From Capitulum mitella (lineage: Eukaryota > Arthropoda > Thecostraca > Pollicipedomorpha > Pollicipedidae): a stretch of 64,000 nt of DNA. The position numbers and the translations under genes are program-made. The DNA lies in assembly GCA_030062745.1 (NCBI GenBank), contig CP099845.1, positions 19,508,903-19,572,902 of the forward strand, read 5' to 3'. Shown here one piece after another: positions 14,091 to 25,820 of the stretch. Every line of letters begins with the position of its first letter. The first letter of the stretch is position 1. The notes below the pieces were generated by a model. The model made no database searches. It saw nothing but the letters and a program-made list of their open reading frames with translations, and was not told where the DNA came from.

Positions 14091-15558
14091 CCTCCTACCG
14101 CGCGGCGCCTCCTCCTCAGCAGTCACCCGGGCTGCCCGCGTAGCACGGCTGCCAGCCGACTCCACTGGCGACGCTCTGCCGGTGCGACCGCGCCTCGCCG
14201 TCACGACCAGCCGACTGGCTCGGCGGCGGCGGCGGCGGCGGCGGGAGCGGGGTAGGCGGACCGCTGTCGCTGCTGCCGGGCGGGGCGGGGCGGGGCGGCG
14301 CGTGGGGGCCTCGTCCCGTTCCCTAACTCTGTGGACGTTCGGTGCTGGCCTGCCGTCCGCAGGGCTGAAATCCGCTTCTTCGGGTGTGGTGATTCTGTTT
14401 GCTGTCTGCTGTTTATTGTCTGATTTCTGTTTGCAGTCTGCTGGCCGGTGGTTCTGGCAGTCCCTTCGGATGCGATTGCTTTGGCTAATGGCCCGAACGA
14501 TCGTCCGTGATCTGCAATGTTCAGTCCGTGTAACAAGCTACTGCCTACATGCCAGCATCATTGTTCTCCTTTCGCAGTTGTTTTTAGGAGTTCTACCAAC
14601 TATTAACAATGCATATATTCCAAAAATTACAGACTTCAATCCGCAAACGCTCTTGCTCTAAAACCTGATCCGCTTATCATTGTTTTGCAGTTTGCCTTCT
14701 ACTTAATCAACTCACGTGTCCGCTGATGCATGTACGTACGTACGTACGTACATGCATCAGCGTCGTGTGGTGTTCTGCGGCTGAAGTTCTTTCATTGATC
14801 GGGACGCGACACAGCCCGTTTGCACGGACCAGGCGGGTTGGCAGCCCACCGCTCCGGCTCTCCCAAGATCACTGCTCGCCGCCCAGAGCCACGCCAGTAA
14901 TCCGTCTCATGGTGCGCACGAGGCAACGCAGGCTGACATCTCATGGGCGACCTCTCCTTTGCGTCGGAAGGGGCTCTCGGGGGGAGGGGGGTCGGTGGTC
15001 GGCGCCAGTCCTGCTCGACAGACATGTAAATCCCGGACGATATCCGGCGGTAAACAGCAGCTTACGACCGATGCGGGAGATCGGGCGGCGCCGGTCTGCA
15101 GAAGTGTCAAGGTCTGACAAAATTTCCCGTCCGAGGGCACGTGGATTTAGTCGGCGCTGACGTTTTACATTTTGCCGCGATGTGTTTTCTTGTGCAAAAG
15201 GCGTACGCCTCGCCGTGTAACGCTTATCGCACTTGATAGAAGAGACAAAGAACGCTGGTTCCGGCCGTGCCATCCTGTGTTCGGTCATTTTTACCCGCTA
15301 GGTTACAAAATATGGAGCAGGTCCTGTGCACCACTCGTGTCCCAACATTCGCACTCGCGGCACGGCTACAAAGGAAACGTGAGGTGTCTTCTGCGCACAG
15401 TGTCAGGCCAGAGCCATTCCAATGTTAGCCAGTCCCGACCCTCGGTGAGGTGATCCCGTCAAGAGCTTTCGTAACTTGTGAATAGCCTTAAGAAACAACA
15501 TTTGAACGACTGCCGCTCCAAAGAAGGTATCTCAGTCCCAGTGGACCGATTACCAACC
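14091..15558. other. CpG island at FN3-like gene 5' end, then intergenic
   Basis: 13960-14330 is CpG-rich, includes a (GGGGC) run near 14280 and covers the first coding exon, so it is a plausible promoter island. Beyond it, apart from the 42-bp palindrome, I see nothing. Confidence 0.5.
14721..14762. repeat. Perfect 42-bp palindrome with (TACG)n core
   Basis: The 21-base left arm (CGCTGATGCATGTACGTACG plus T) is followed by its exact reverse complement with no spacer. The centre is a TACG tetranucleotide run. Symmetry breaks immediately outside these coordinates. Confidence 0.9.
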
Positions 15559-18007
15559 TTAACCCTATTCTCGTTAAAGGGGGCTGAATCCGCCCCCTCA
15601 GGTTTTTGCCTGCCAATTCCAGGGTTTTTGACGCAGTTTCACGAAATATGGTGACATTTCCTAGCTATTTTGTCGTCGCATCGTAACGAAATTTCGTAAT
15701 TCTGTTTTGCTCAGGGGTGAAACCAGGCAACGTTTTTGGGAGGCACCTCAGGCAATTTTTGGTCCTGTTGAGGGTAAAAGGAAAATGGCTGCCAAAATAG
15801 CGTTTTTAAGGTAAAACATAAAAGTCTATATGGATGTATAGGTAAATGGTTTTGTCAAATACAGTTCAAAAATACAAATACAGTTTTGTTTGTCTGACGT
15901 CACTTCATACGGTCAGATCAAGATCAAAAGTCAAAATCTGGTTCCATTTCAATTATCATTTCATCAATAATTTTGGTGCTATTTTGTTCAAATATCAAAC
16001 CCGGAATACTCATAACGTAGAAGGTGGCCCTCTACTTGTATATCAAGTTTCAGCTTGATATCAAGTCGGTTTACGGAGCTATGATCGAAACTTCAGTGCG
16101 CGTACCTAGGTCACAACAGCCGTGAAATGGAATTTTGGAAATAAAGTGAATTCGAATGATCGGAAACGTTTTCAAATAGCATGAAATGTACACAAGATCA
16201 TTTCAAGTGACTCTAAAGTTACTGGAGGCCATTTAACCCTATTCCCGGAGGGCTAGACGGTATGGCCGATTCCCGGCATGGGGGGCGGATTCGGCCCCCC
16301 CTGAGATCTCAAGAACTACTCGTCCGATTTTATCACAACAAACGGCAATGGATTTGCCGTGACGTGAACTACACTTTTATAAAAAGAAATTTTCAAAATT
16401 TCGAAATTTGTGGATACAGGGGGGCAAAAATGTCAAAATGGGGGGTACTTTTGGACTTCTTATAACTCCGTCGTTTATGGACCGATTTCAGTGAAACTGG
16501 CATGAATCGAGAGATTATGGATAGGGCTTTTACCATGGGTCCACAAATCTGAAAATTTGAGAAAATTCATGGGCGTTCACAGGGTTTCAAAAATAGGAGG
16601 ATTAATTTTCCAACAGCTGAATGAACAAAAAAGGTAAAAACACTTTTTTGGCTTCTGCTAGTCATGCTATGCTAAAGAAGTACAAATCGTATTGCAATGT
16701 TGGTATAATGTTAGCATAGGCGGTGCCAGGGACATGAAAAAGGGGGAACTGTCGTGGTCACACGTTCTTCAGATCAACTTGTGACCTTTGACCTTAAATG
16801 ACCTCCAGTGACCTTGGGGTCACCTGGAATGATCTCGTGTGCATTTGATACTATCTGTAAACGTTCTCAATCACCTGAATTCACTCTATTCCAAAAATTT
16901 CATTTTATGCCTATTGCGATATAAGGTACGCGCACTGACATTTTAGGTCATAGCTCCGTGACCCGACCTGATATCAAGCTGAAACTTGGTACACAAGTAG
17001 AGGGTACCTTTCTACGTCATATATATTCCGGGTTTGGCATTTGAAAAAACAAGGCCGAAACTATTGAAAAAAAACTAATTTTGACTTTTGACCTTGACCT
17101 GACCTTGTAAAGTGACCTCAGATAAACAGAATTTTCTGTGCACATTACCCAACTATTTAGCTATACATCCATATAAAGTTTTAAGTTGTATCTTAAAAAC
17201 TCTGTTTTTGGCAGACATTTTCCTTTTACCCTCACCATGGCCAAAAATGACTTGAGGTTCCTCCTAAAAACGTTGCCTGGCTCCGCTCCTGAGCAAAGTA
17301 GAATCGTGAAATTTTGTCACAGCGCGTAGAAAGGAAGGCTAGGAAAAGTCACCAAGTTTCGTGAAGCTGCGTCAAAAAGCCTGGAATTGGCAAGCAAAAA
17401 ACCTGAGGGGGGGCGGATTTAGCCCCCCCCCTGCCGGGAATAGGGTTAAGGTCAAAAGTCGAAAGCTGAACTAAAGAACATGTGACCATGACAGTTCCTC
17501 CTTTTCCATATTCCTGGCACTGCCTATGCTAACATTATACAAACAATGTAATACGATTTGTACTTCTTCAGCATGATATGACTAGAAGCAGCCAAAAAAG
17601 TGCTATTAACTGTCTTGTTAATTCAGTTTTCGAAAGAAAAACCAATCCTCCTATTTTTAAAATCCTGTGAATGCCTATGAATTTTCCCGAAATTTCAAAT
17701 GTATGGACCAAAGGTAAAAGTCCCATACATAATCTCTCGAGTCATGGCAACTTGATTTAAATCGGTCCTAAACAAGAGAGTTACGACAGGTCCAAAAATA
17801 TCCCTCATTTTGAATTTTGACCCTCTATATCCAACCCTTTTAAAATTTTGAGACCTTTTTTTATACAATGTATTCAACGTCATGGCGAATCGATTTCCGT
17901 TTGTTGCGATGAAATCGGATTTGCAGTTCTTGAGATCTCAGGGGGCCGAATCCGTCCCCCCCGCCGGGAATCGGCCATACCGTCTAGCCCTCCGGGAATA
18001 GGATTAA
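15559..18007. mobile_element. Outer piggyBac-like non-autonomous element, split by a nested copy
   Basis: The outer element runs from TTAA (15559-15562) followed by CCCTATTC to GGGAATAGGA followed by TTAA (18004-18007). Its two halves are 15563-16232 and 17450-18003. Joined at the interrupted TTAA they form the reverse complement of the inner element at 16237-17445. Both ends carry a GC-rich subterminal motif (GGGGGC-GATT-GCCCCC). There is no transposase frame, so it is MITE-like. TTAA target duplication is the hallmark of the piggyBac superfamily. Confidence 0.8.
16233..17449. mobile_element. Inner piggyBac-like element inserted into an inverted copy of itself
   Basis: The element begins after TTAA (16233-16236) with CCCTATTCCCGG and ends with GGGAATAGGG before TTAA (17446-17449), about 1.21 kb. 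The flanks read ...GGAGGCCAT-TTAA and TTAA-GGTCAAAAG. The inner copy still holds the unoccupied equivalent site at 16794-16797 (TTTGACC-TTAA-ATGACCTCC), which is the reverse complement of those flanks. This shows precise TTAA insertion. No coding capacity is seen. Confidence 0.85.
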
Positions 18008-20105
18008 CCACAGGTTCGGGGCGACTTCGCCCCTTGAAGCCATCGCAGGCCAGCTAAGCTCGAGCACAGGCGTGCCTGCCGCCGGGCACCAATCCGCGGA
18101 CAGAGAGCAAACCTCAGCGCTGAACTCAGCAGCAAAATCAACGCCGACCGGGCGATACCCCGGGAACGTGACTGCCCGTGTTTCCACAGCCTCGGTAGAG
18201 GAAAGCGACAAACACGACGGTGAACCTCTGCAGCTCGAGGTTCATGGGGTCACTGGCCGGCAGCGACACGGAAGCAAGACTGGCCGGCTTCCAAAACCGG
18301 CGAGTGGCGTGAATGCATGGGCTTTCGCACGCTTTCTAAACGCAAGGCTGCCCGTGCGCCCGCGGTCGTGCTACGTGGTCGGTAGTATTGATCGTTTGAA
18401 TGGTTTTGGCCGCCTGTTCGTGCTGAGGCATGGTCTACTATGCCCATGCTGATCCCACGGCTACGGCTTTCCAAGGTGCGTCGGATGACTTCGCTTTACA
18501 CATGCCTTGCACAAACCTGCATACCGTTGTCGGACTTTGCGGTTCGCCGAACGATGTTAGAACAACTTCGCCTATTCGTTTGAGAAAAGCTGTTTCGCTG
18601 GTGGTCTTCGATGCGATGAACACAATCATAGCTGGCCCTTCCCCGCTTTGCTGATGTCTATAAACCTACGTAAGACCAGCTCATTTGAGGCTCTTGTTTT
18701 CGAGTGGCGTGAAACGTCCTTCACTAAACCCCGTCACATGAATGGAAACCATGCAACGGCTGGTTTTGTTCTGCAAAATTATGTAGCGGAATGTTTTTTG
18801 CATTTCCTTTCACGGACCACAATAACAAACATAAGTAGGACATGAGTATAAGCCCTGCAGAACATAAGAGAGGAACATAAGCACTAACCATAAGCAGAAA
18901 GCTCTATGCTGAACCTAATGGCACCGCAGTGCTAAATGTATGGTTTATTCATTTGCCCATTACATAGCAACGGGCGACCATTGCCTGCAGCCTGTCGAAA
19001 TCCCTGCAAACTTTCCTCGACCAACCAAAATTCGTCCGAGGTCGAGGCCAGCCCAAAACCTTTGCTCTTGAAAGTTGCAGGTGTGGGCTCCATTAAACCG
19101 GCCCAGCATGTGTGGAGATTATACACCTACAAACTTGCGGAATGTAATCGTGTATTGTTTTTCCATGAATGGTATTTGGTATCTCATGTTCATGCACATT
19201 TGTGCCATTAGCATATTTGCTTTCGAATACCTCTGATGCTTCCGTGAACAAAAACAACAACTCATCCCTTCCGGTGGAGGCAGTGAGAACAAAAAGCAGG
19301 ACACGATCGGCCAGGTACACCTCGGCCCATCTATTCTTAGTATTTTTGCCCGTCTTCAAGTATTCGTCAATAAACGCTAGCCAGGTAGCGGCAGCAAAGC
19401 TGGAAAACTGTTGTGGATCTTGGGAAGACGTTTCTATGGTTGACTTCCGTTCTGACTCCACAGATATCTGGACGACAGAAAGACTTTCTCCCAAGGCAGC
19501 TCTTCCCAAGGCTAAAATGAAGGCCGAGGTCAAAGGACGTCCCATTCGTCCGCCGAGTGGTCGTGTTGATATATGCCTGCCATTAAAGCGTATCAGTGCC
19601 ACTAGAAAGTGATCCGATCGGCAGCAGAGATAGAATCAGTTTCCATAAACAAGACTGGAGTCAAGGCTAAAAGCGAGGCAAGTTGCACGGGCACCGGCCA
19701 TGCTTTGTTGTGGTGGGAAACCTTTTTACAGGTATTACATCTGGTTTTGTATTCACAGAAAAGCTTAGATTTATCGTAAACCTCTGTCAGCATAGAGCAT
19801 AGGCATGTCCATTTATTATGGCCGTGCCTGAGAATCGTGGGCCTCAGATGGACGTTACAAAAACTGCCCGTCTCAGTGGGTGGTTTACGCTGCAAACAAA
19901 ATTAAACACCGCCAAAAGTGTCTGAAAGCTTTGAAAATTATTGCAAGTTTCCGGTCTTCTTTCGCGTTGCGCTCAGTCACATTGAAACATAAGGAAAATT
20001 GTAAACATTTTCCAATGAAGAAAATAAATGTAACAAATGCAGTGAAACTAAACAAAGCTTCTGGAAAATGCCACTCAAGGACAGTCACAAACACCGGCAA
20101 CAAAA
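18008..20105. other. Intergenic, no supported gene
   Basis: Open frames lie on both strands (19169-19612 plus, 19093-19895 minus in two frames), but none shows a known domain or splice support. Confidence 0.5.
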
Positions 20106-21788
20106 TTAACCCTCGCCTGGCCGACCTTCGTATCCGCCTTTGCCGGGCCTTCGGGAGTTCATAAGACCCCCACACCAAGATCTCGAGAACCATAGGTTGC
20201 ACAGAAAAAGTAAAAACACTTGGAATGATCTTCGCGGAACTAAAAGAAAGCGCCCAGATGCAGTCCCATTAGGTCATTATTGAGGTCATCAGAGTTCATC
20301 TTATGTCAAATCACCTGTTGGCATTTTGGGCAGACAACTATCATAACTGAGTCGTTCTTGTGGCACCAGAGGTTAGAAGTAAAAGGAATGTCCCATTTAC
20401 CTATCTGATGCAGAAAAAGAGCATCTGAGGTCACATCTGGTCATTTGACAGTCGCGTTTTTTCTCATTGCAAAAGACTGCACTTGGGTTAGATCACGAAG
20501 CAAATGCGCGAAGGATACATATCAAGTCTGCAACCATCATATTAAAGTCAAACAAGGTCAACCTAGTTCAAACGTTTGACGGGTGTAAGTCGGGAGCTTT
20601 TGGTGTTTGTCTTATGATCTGCCGCGCTGCCATGAATCATTGCTAACAAACACGATACAGCGTAAAATCCTACAGCATCGGTGCATGCAATGTGCCTTTT
20701 ACATCATGAAACCATGCTCCAAATCATCTTTTTCACGAACTCGCACAGAAACTGGGCGGCGGCGCGACTGTAATGTAAAAGCCCAATATTTCACGGAAAG
20801 TTATTTTAGCGATGACCACGGTTTTGATTTTGGCGGCCAAAAATATGAGACCTGTGGCAGTGCACGCTGAAGAAAACGTAGGCATGGATGTAGTTATTGC
20901 TATCTGTGGCCATACGAAGTGTACATGCATTGAAAACAAGCAGAATTTTCCAAAATGCCAAATTGGATTGACCTGGACCACGTGGGATTAGGCCAATCTT
21001 GGGAAGTATTTCCTTACCATTTTTCAGTGTTCTAAAGCACATATGACTGCCGATAAACATTCGAAGACCATATCCGACGGATTTTATTCGGCCATGGATC
21101 TAAAAGTTCGGTAAAAGATGTGACCCGACCCTAGGTCACGTATCAAAAGGTACACTTACATATCCAAAAGATGTGAGAACCATGAGAGAGTATTTTCAAA
21201 GTTAAGAACTACTAAACTAGACCCACAACAGCGGCGGAACCTCTGTGGAGATGGGGAGAAGAAACATGATTTTTACCTCTTTTCTTTCCATGCACCGCCA
21301 TGGGATGTTATAGGATAATGTTGATGATGATGTAGGATAATGTTAGATGTTGTGCAAAGTTGGGGGAAGGCCAACTGCCCCCCGCCCCTCAGTTCCTACG
21401 CCCTTGACCCACAGTCTCAACTAATGGCCTAAAAAAGGCCGAAAGTTTAACTGACCTAAGGGCACCGACTTGGACATTTCTGAAAAATTGAAATAACAGA
21501 ATTGTTGCCTCTGCCGTGTTTTGCCAAAGTATAGCAATTTTCAAGTTAACCGATACATTTCGCAAAAAAGTTATGGCACTTGACTTTTTCGGGATATGGT
21601 CTTACCTGGCCTGTCCTGGGTCAGAGCCCTGAAAGAACATGCAATTGAGGAGTTGACTAAGCACGCAAAAAAGATGCTTAAAAAGTTAGGCACCACAAGT
21701 TTCATGCATCAGCGCCTCTTCTTTTTCTGGCCATCCTCGAAAAACCAGAGGGAGGGGTCTCGTGACCCCCTGGCCCTGCGAAGGTTAA
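20106..21788. mobile_element. Second TTAA-bounded element, piggyBac-like
   Basis: It is bounded by TTAA at 20106-20109 followed by CCCTCGCCTGG, and by CCCTGCGAAGG before TTAA at 21785-21788, giving short imperfect inverted ends (CC-TCGC). A subterminal stretch resembles the outer element in layout (G/C block, then AAGATCTCGAGAACCATAG, like the GAGATCTCAAGAACT of the 16.2-kb copy). It is about 1.68 kb with no recognisable transposase; a 105-codon frame at 21596-21913 is unremarkable. Confidence 0.55.
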
Positions 21789-24700
21789 CCGACAGGACAC
21801 GAACTGGACACCAAGGACACTTATGCCTTACAATCCGCCGGAATTGGTCCATGGTCATGGAAGATGTGAGGAATGGAACTGCACCGAATTTGTGCGCCGA
21901 ATTGTTCCCATAAATTTATGACCTATGCTTCCGTCTTTTATCTCACAACGGCCAATTTCGAGGGCATCCTCGCAACCTCTCGGCTCCAAGAGAGTCCTGT
22001 AAGTGTTGCAACACCATGGCTAACCTTCAAATTGTCTCGGTTCGGTTCGGTTCGGTTAGGCTCGGCTTGGTCTCGGTTGACGTGGTTGGGCCAGGAGCTG
22101 AGGAATGTGCGTGTGGGGGAAATAGGGCTACTAAAGGCGCTTTTCCCATACGTTTATGTTAAATTTAAAAAAAGGAGTAGGATGGTCTTCCCTTCCATTC
22201 CTAGCCTATAGGCTGGGCGGTTCCTGTCCGGGTGGCCCGAGCACAGCTCTCCCACACAGGCAACAGCCCGGGCCGCCGCCGCCCGCCGAGATCGTATCGG
22301 CCTCCACACCACGCCCCGCCGCGCCGCGCTCGTCGCCGCGGCGTCGGCGGCGCGCACGCCGCGCCGGTTCGCGAGGCGCGATTGCAGCGACAGCTGAATG
22401 CGGCCTCCGCGGCGGGACGGCGGCCGCGGCGCGACGACTGCGGCCAATTGGCATGCCGGCGGCGCCGCGTCGCGCCGGCCGAGTGGCGGCGACAAACAGC
22501 GGCGCGGCGCGGAGGCGGCGGGCGGCGCTGCGCCACAATGGCCGCGGACCGGAGCTGTCGTCGCGACAAAGGCCGGAGGGCGGTTGGCCGCACGGCGCGG
22601 GGATTCGGAGCGGATGCGGAGGGTGTTTTCGACGGCGCGATCTGCGGCGCGCTCCTCTGCCCGGGCGCGAGGCGCGAACCTGACGGCGCGGACGTCGTGT
22701 TCTGCTGAGGGGACGCCTGTTGACGCTGATTCGACGCGTGGGCGGAGCGGCGTGAAATTCGGCGACGTAGTCATCGGCGCCGGCACTGCATACGCTTCGC
22801 GAATCTGAGCCGAAATGCATTATTCTGGACATCGGCAGGGCCAGCAACGATCGAATTTGCAAAACGCTTCCGCCTGCAACCCTCGGCTGATGTTTAATGT
22901 ATAGCAGGTACTACCGCAACAGCATCTTGAATATTGGACGCAACGGCCACGACGCTTCCGACACAATTCCATTTACAAACGGCGATATTATCGGAAACGG
23001 GTGTTCAACAGGGAAAACTTCATTCTCATGAGTTAATCATACGCTTGACAATATGCAAGGCAGTCATGCGGGACGGTAAAACAACGTTGTGTCATACTCA
23101 GCAAATGCATGGTGACAGCATCAAACATAACTCCTGCTTCAAGACTATGCCCAGCAACAGTACTTGTTTTGTTCAAGGTGCTCTTCCACATGACCACTTT
23201 TTCATTGCCATCGACACGTGCACTTATGGTTGGACTTGGCAGTGACTGATTACACAGAAACTTTTAAATCCAACTTCTTCTTATCTGGACATTTCACTGT
23301 TCGTAGAAAACTAGAGGAGTTAGGAAGCCGAAACCTGCCTGCAGCTCAATATAGTTCTTTGCTACAGCTTTCTTGCCTTTGCATCGTGTAAGCTGTACAA
23401 ACGTTCGCTGTGGAGGAAAACAGGTCAGTATCGTTTGATGACATTTATGCCTGACCTGTTTTCAATCCGAGTCGACTCAGACTCGAGTCCGGACTCACAG
23501 GCTTTTTGGCACTGGATTCATGTGAACTGGTTCAAAAGTTTCCGGAGCTAAACTCGGACTCAGACTCCTAAAGTGACAAAGTGACAAAACATTGGGCTGG
23601 GAACTGTAGAACGCTACATCCGAACTCAGACGAAATAAACAATTCTAACTCAGAGTCCGACTCAGATTCAGACTAAGCCAAGTCCGTACTGTAACAGACT
23701 TAAAAAAAGTCCATCATGAATTACACAATCATCACAATCATGAACTGTATGATGGTGATATCTATCAAACTTCAGAAAACGCGCAAAATAGAATACAACA
23801 TGGCTTGGACCATATTGCTATTTGACGTCATGTCCACTCCAATCATCACTTCTGGACAGGGACTTGTGTACATTTACGACTTGAAACAGTTTATGTTCAT
23901 GGAAGAAAAAATGAATCACGGCCACTTTCATTTGTGTGTCCTCGAAGTTGGCCTTTGTGGGCTGAAATGAGGAAACGTAAAAGTCGTAGGTTTATGGGAA
24001 CAATCCGCGGCACAAATTAGTTCCTATATCTTCCATGACCAGGGCCAATTCCAGCGGATTACAGAACGGAACACGTATTATTTCCCTTAATGTTTACGCA
24101 AGCTGCTCGGGTTTGCGTGTGCTCTTCTCTTCGTTTTACTATTATTACGTAGAGCGATGTCCGCGGCGCACTGCATATCACCTGAAACGCGGCACGGCAG
24201 TGATTGATAACAGTTTAACGCTCAGTTTCGCTTTTTTTACCGACTCCGAATCCTCTCGAGGATTTCCGCCTACAAATTCATTGCTTTCTCTTGGCAGTCT
24301 GTACTACGAAGCCCGCCGTGAGCTTCGGATCTCAGATCTACTACGCCTACCGGAGACGAGGCTTACATAATGCAGATGTTTACCTTGATTGACTACTTTG
24401 GTCCGCAACTGTTTTCGAGCTCCGGGCCCCATCAGCAGCAATGAGATTGAATGGCAAATACCAGCGTCGCATGTCTCTTAAAGGATTATCCATCACGCCT
24501 GACAAAAGAATGAATCAGAGAGATGGAGGGAGAGGGGTGAGTTCATCGTAATCGCACGAACAGGACGAGTGCGGTTAGTAAAACTCGAGCCGACGAAATG
24601 CGCAGACAAAAAAGACGATCAGGCTATACCGTGGGCGAGGATTGAGGGTACTGGTCATTTCCATGTCAATGACACCCTTGCGTGAAGACAAGTCACGCTT

Positions 24701-25592
24701 CGCCCAGTCTTGCCGCCTGCACCGGTCGCATCAGCTTTACGTGTGGACATAAGAGATGGAGGCCACCTAAAACCACGTGCTGCGCCTAGTGTCTGCTAAA
24801 GATGACAGAAGAGAGCCATAATTCTGCTTACACCAGCCTTACTCGGCCATTCGCAATGTCACTGATGAAATTCCGTCCACTTCAGATCTGCTCGAGCCGA
24901 ACAAGTTGTCAGAAACCAAGCCCCCGTGTCTTAAAAATGCTCATACATATTGTTAAAATAGCTTGTACTGCGTGCGCGGAAAACAAATACAAAAAAGGAC
25001 ATGAACGTCACGTACTGAGTCTGAATTACGCTTGCAGGTTTCTCATGAAATCTAGAAGTAAAGAATGAGCGCGTCATAGCGCATTTTCACCCCATAAACG
25101 TAAGAGTTTTCTACCTTTTCCATAAAAACCTTAACTATAGTGTAATGGTAAGAATGTACCTAAGCAGTCTTATTTATGGTCAACGGGCGACGAGAAACGA
25201 ACAGAGCCCAAGAAGCCAAGAACACTGTGTATATAGTCATGAAGACAGAACTTCGGGAACATTATTATTATTCTTATTGTTTAAGACCCATTAGGTCGAT
25301 CGAAACATACTCGCTGGTCTGCCCCGTCCCGATTTTCTTGCTTAAGGAGAATTCATCATGCAGCGAACGCGAAGGAAATCGCTTGTGGCATGTTGATCCG
25401 AATGCCGGCTCGCTGCGATCGGTCATCTTCCGTCAGCCGTCCCGTTCAGCCTCAGCTGTCCACCGCCCGAGAGCTCCCGTCTTCCCCGCCCTCTGCCCGA
25501 CAGTCAGTTTGCATAAGTCCATAAAGCGATCCATTTGTATAATCCTGCGCTGTCTGCCGCGTGGTGCACCTAGAGCCCGGTCAGCCGCGCGT
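21789..25592. other. Intergenic with CpG-rich island and GACTC-rich patch
   Basis: A (GGTTC)n-like stretch lies at 22036-22070, a CpG island at about 22210-22780, and GACTC/GAGTC words are dense at 23465-23690. No supported gene. Confidence 0.5.
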
Positions 25593-25820
25593 CAGCCGTC
25601 AGAGCTGCGGGATGTCTCGTGGGACAGACCCAGTTAACCAGCCGTTAGAGCTGTGGGATATTTGGTGGGACGGGCCAGGTCAACCAGTCGTTAGAGCTGC
25701 AGGGTGTCGGGTGGGACGGGCCCGATCGGCTGCGGGCCAGAGCTGCGGGGTTATCAGTGGGACATGTTCGGTCAGTCAGCCGTCAGAGCTGCAGGGTGTC
25801 CGGTGGGACAGGCCCGGCAG
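25593..25820. repeat. Imperfect 46-bp tandem repeat
   Basis: Five units of about 44-48 bp begin with CAGCCGTCAGAGCTG or a variant and contain GTGGGACGGGCC. They are moderately diverged, and no gene overlaps them. Confidence 0.75.

Noticed and set aside
18932-19895. Two abutting minus-strand frames with a CxxC-like motif, and an overlapping plus-strand frame
   Set aside because: They look protein-like, but the downstream minus-strand frame has no ATG at its first codon, both strands are open, and I recognise no family.
22036-22070. Telomere-like GGTTC/GGTTAGG run
   Set aside because: Very short and degenerate, not a TTAGG array.
22154-22862. Several overlapping frames of 130-218 codons on both strands
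   Set aside because: Arg/Ala/Pro/Gly-rich translations of a CpG island in nearly every frame.
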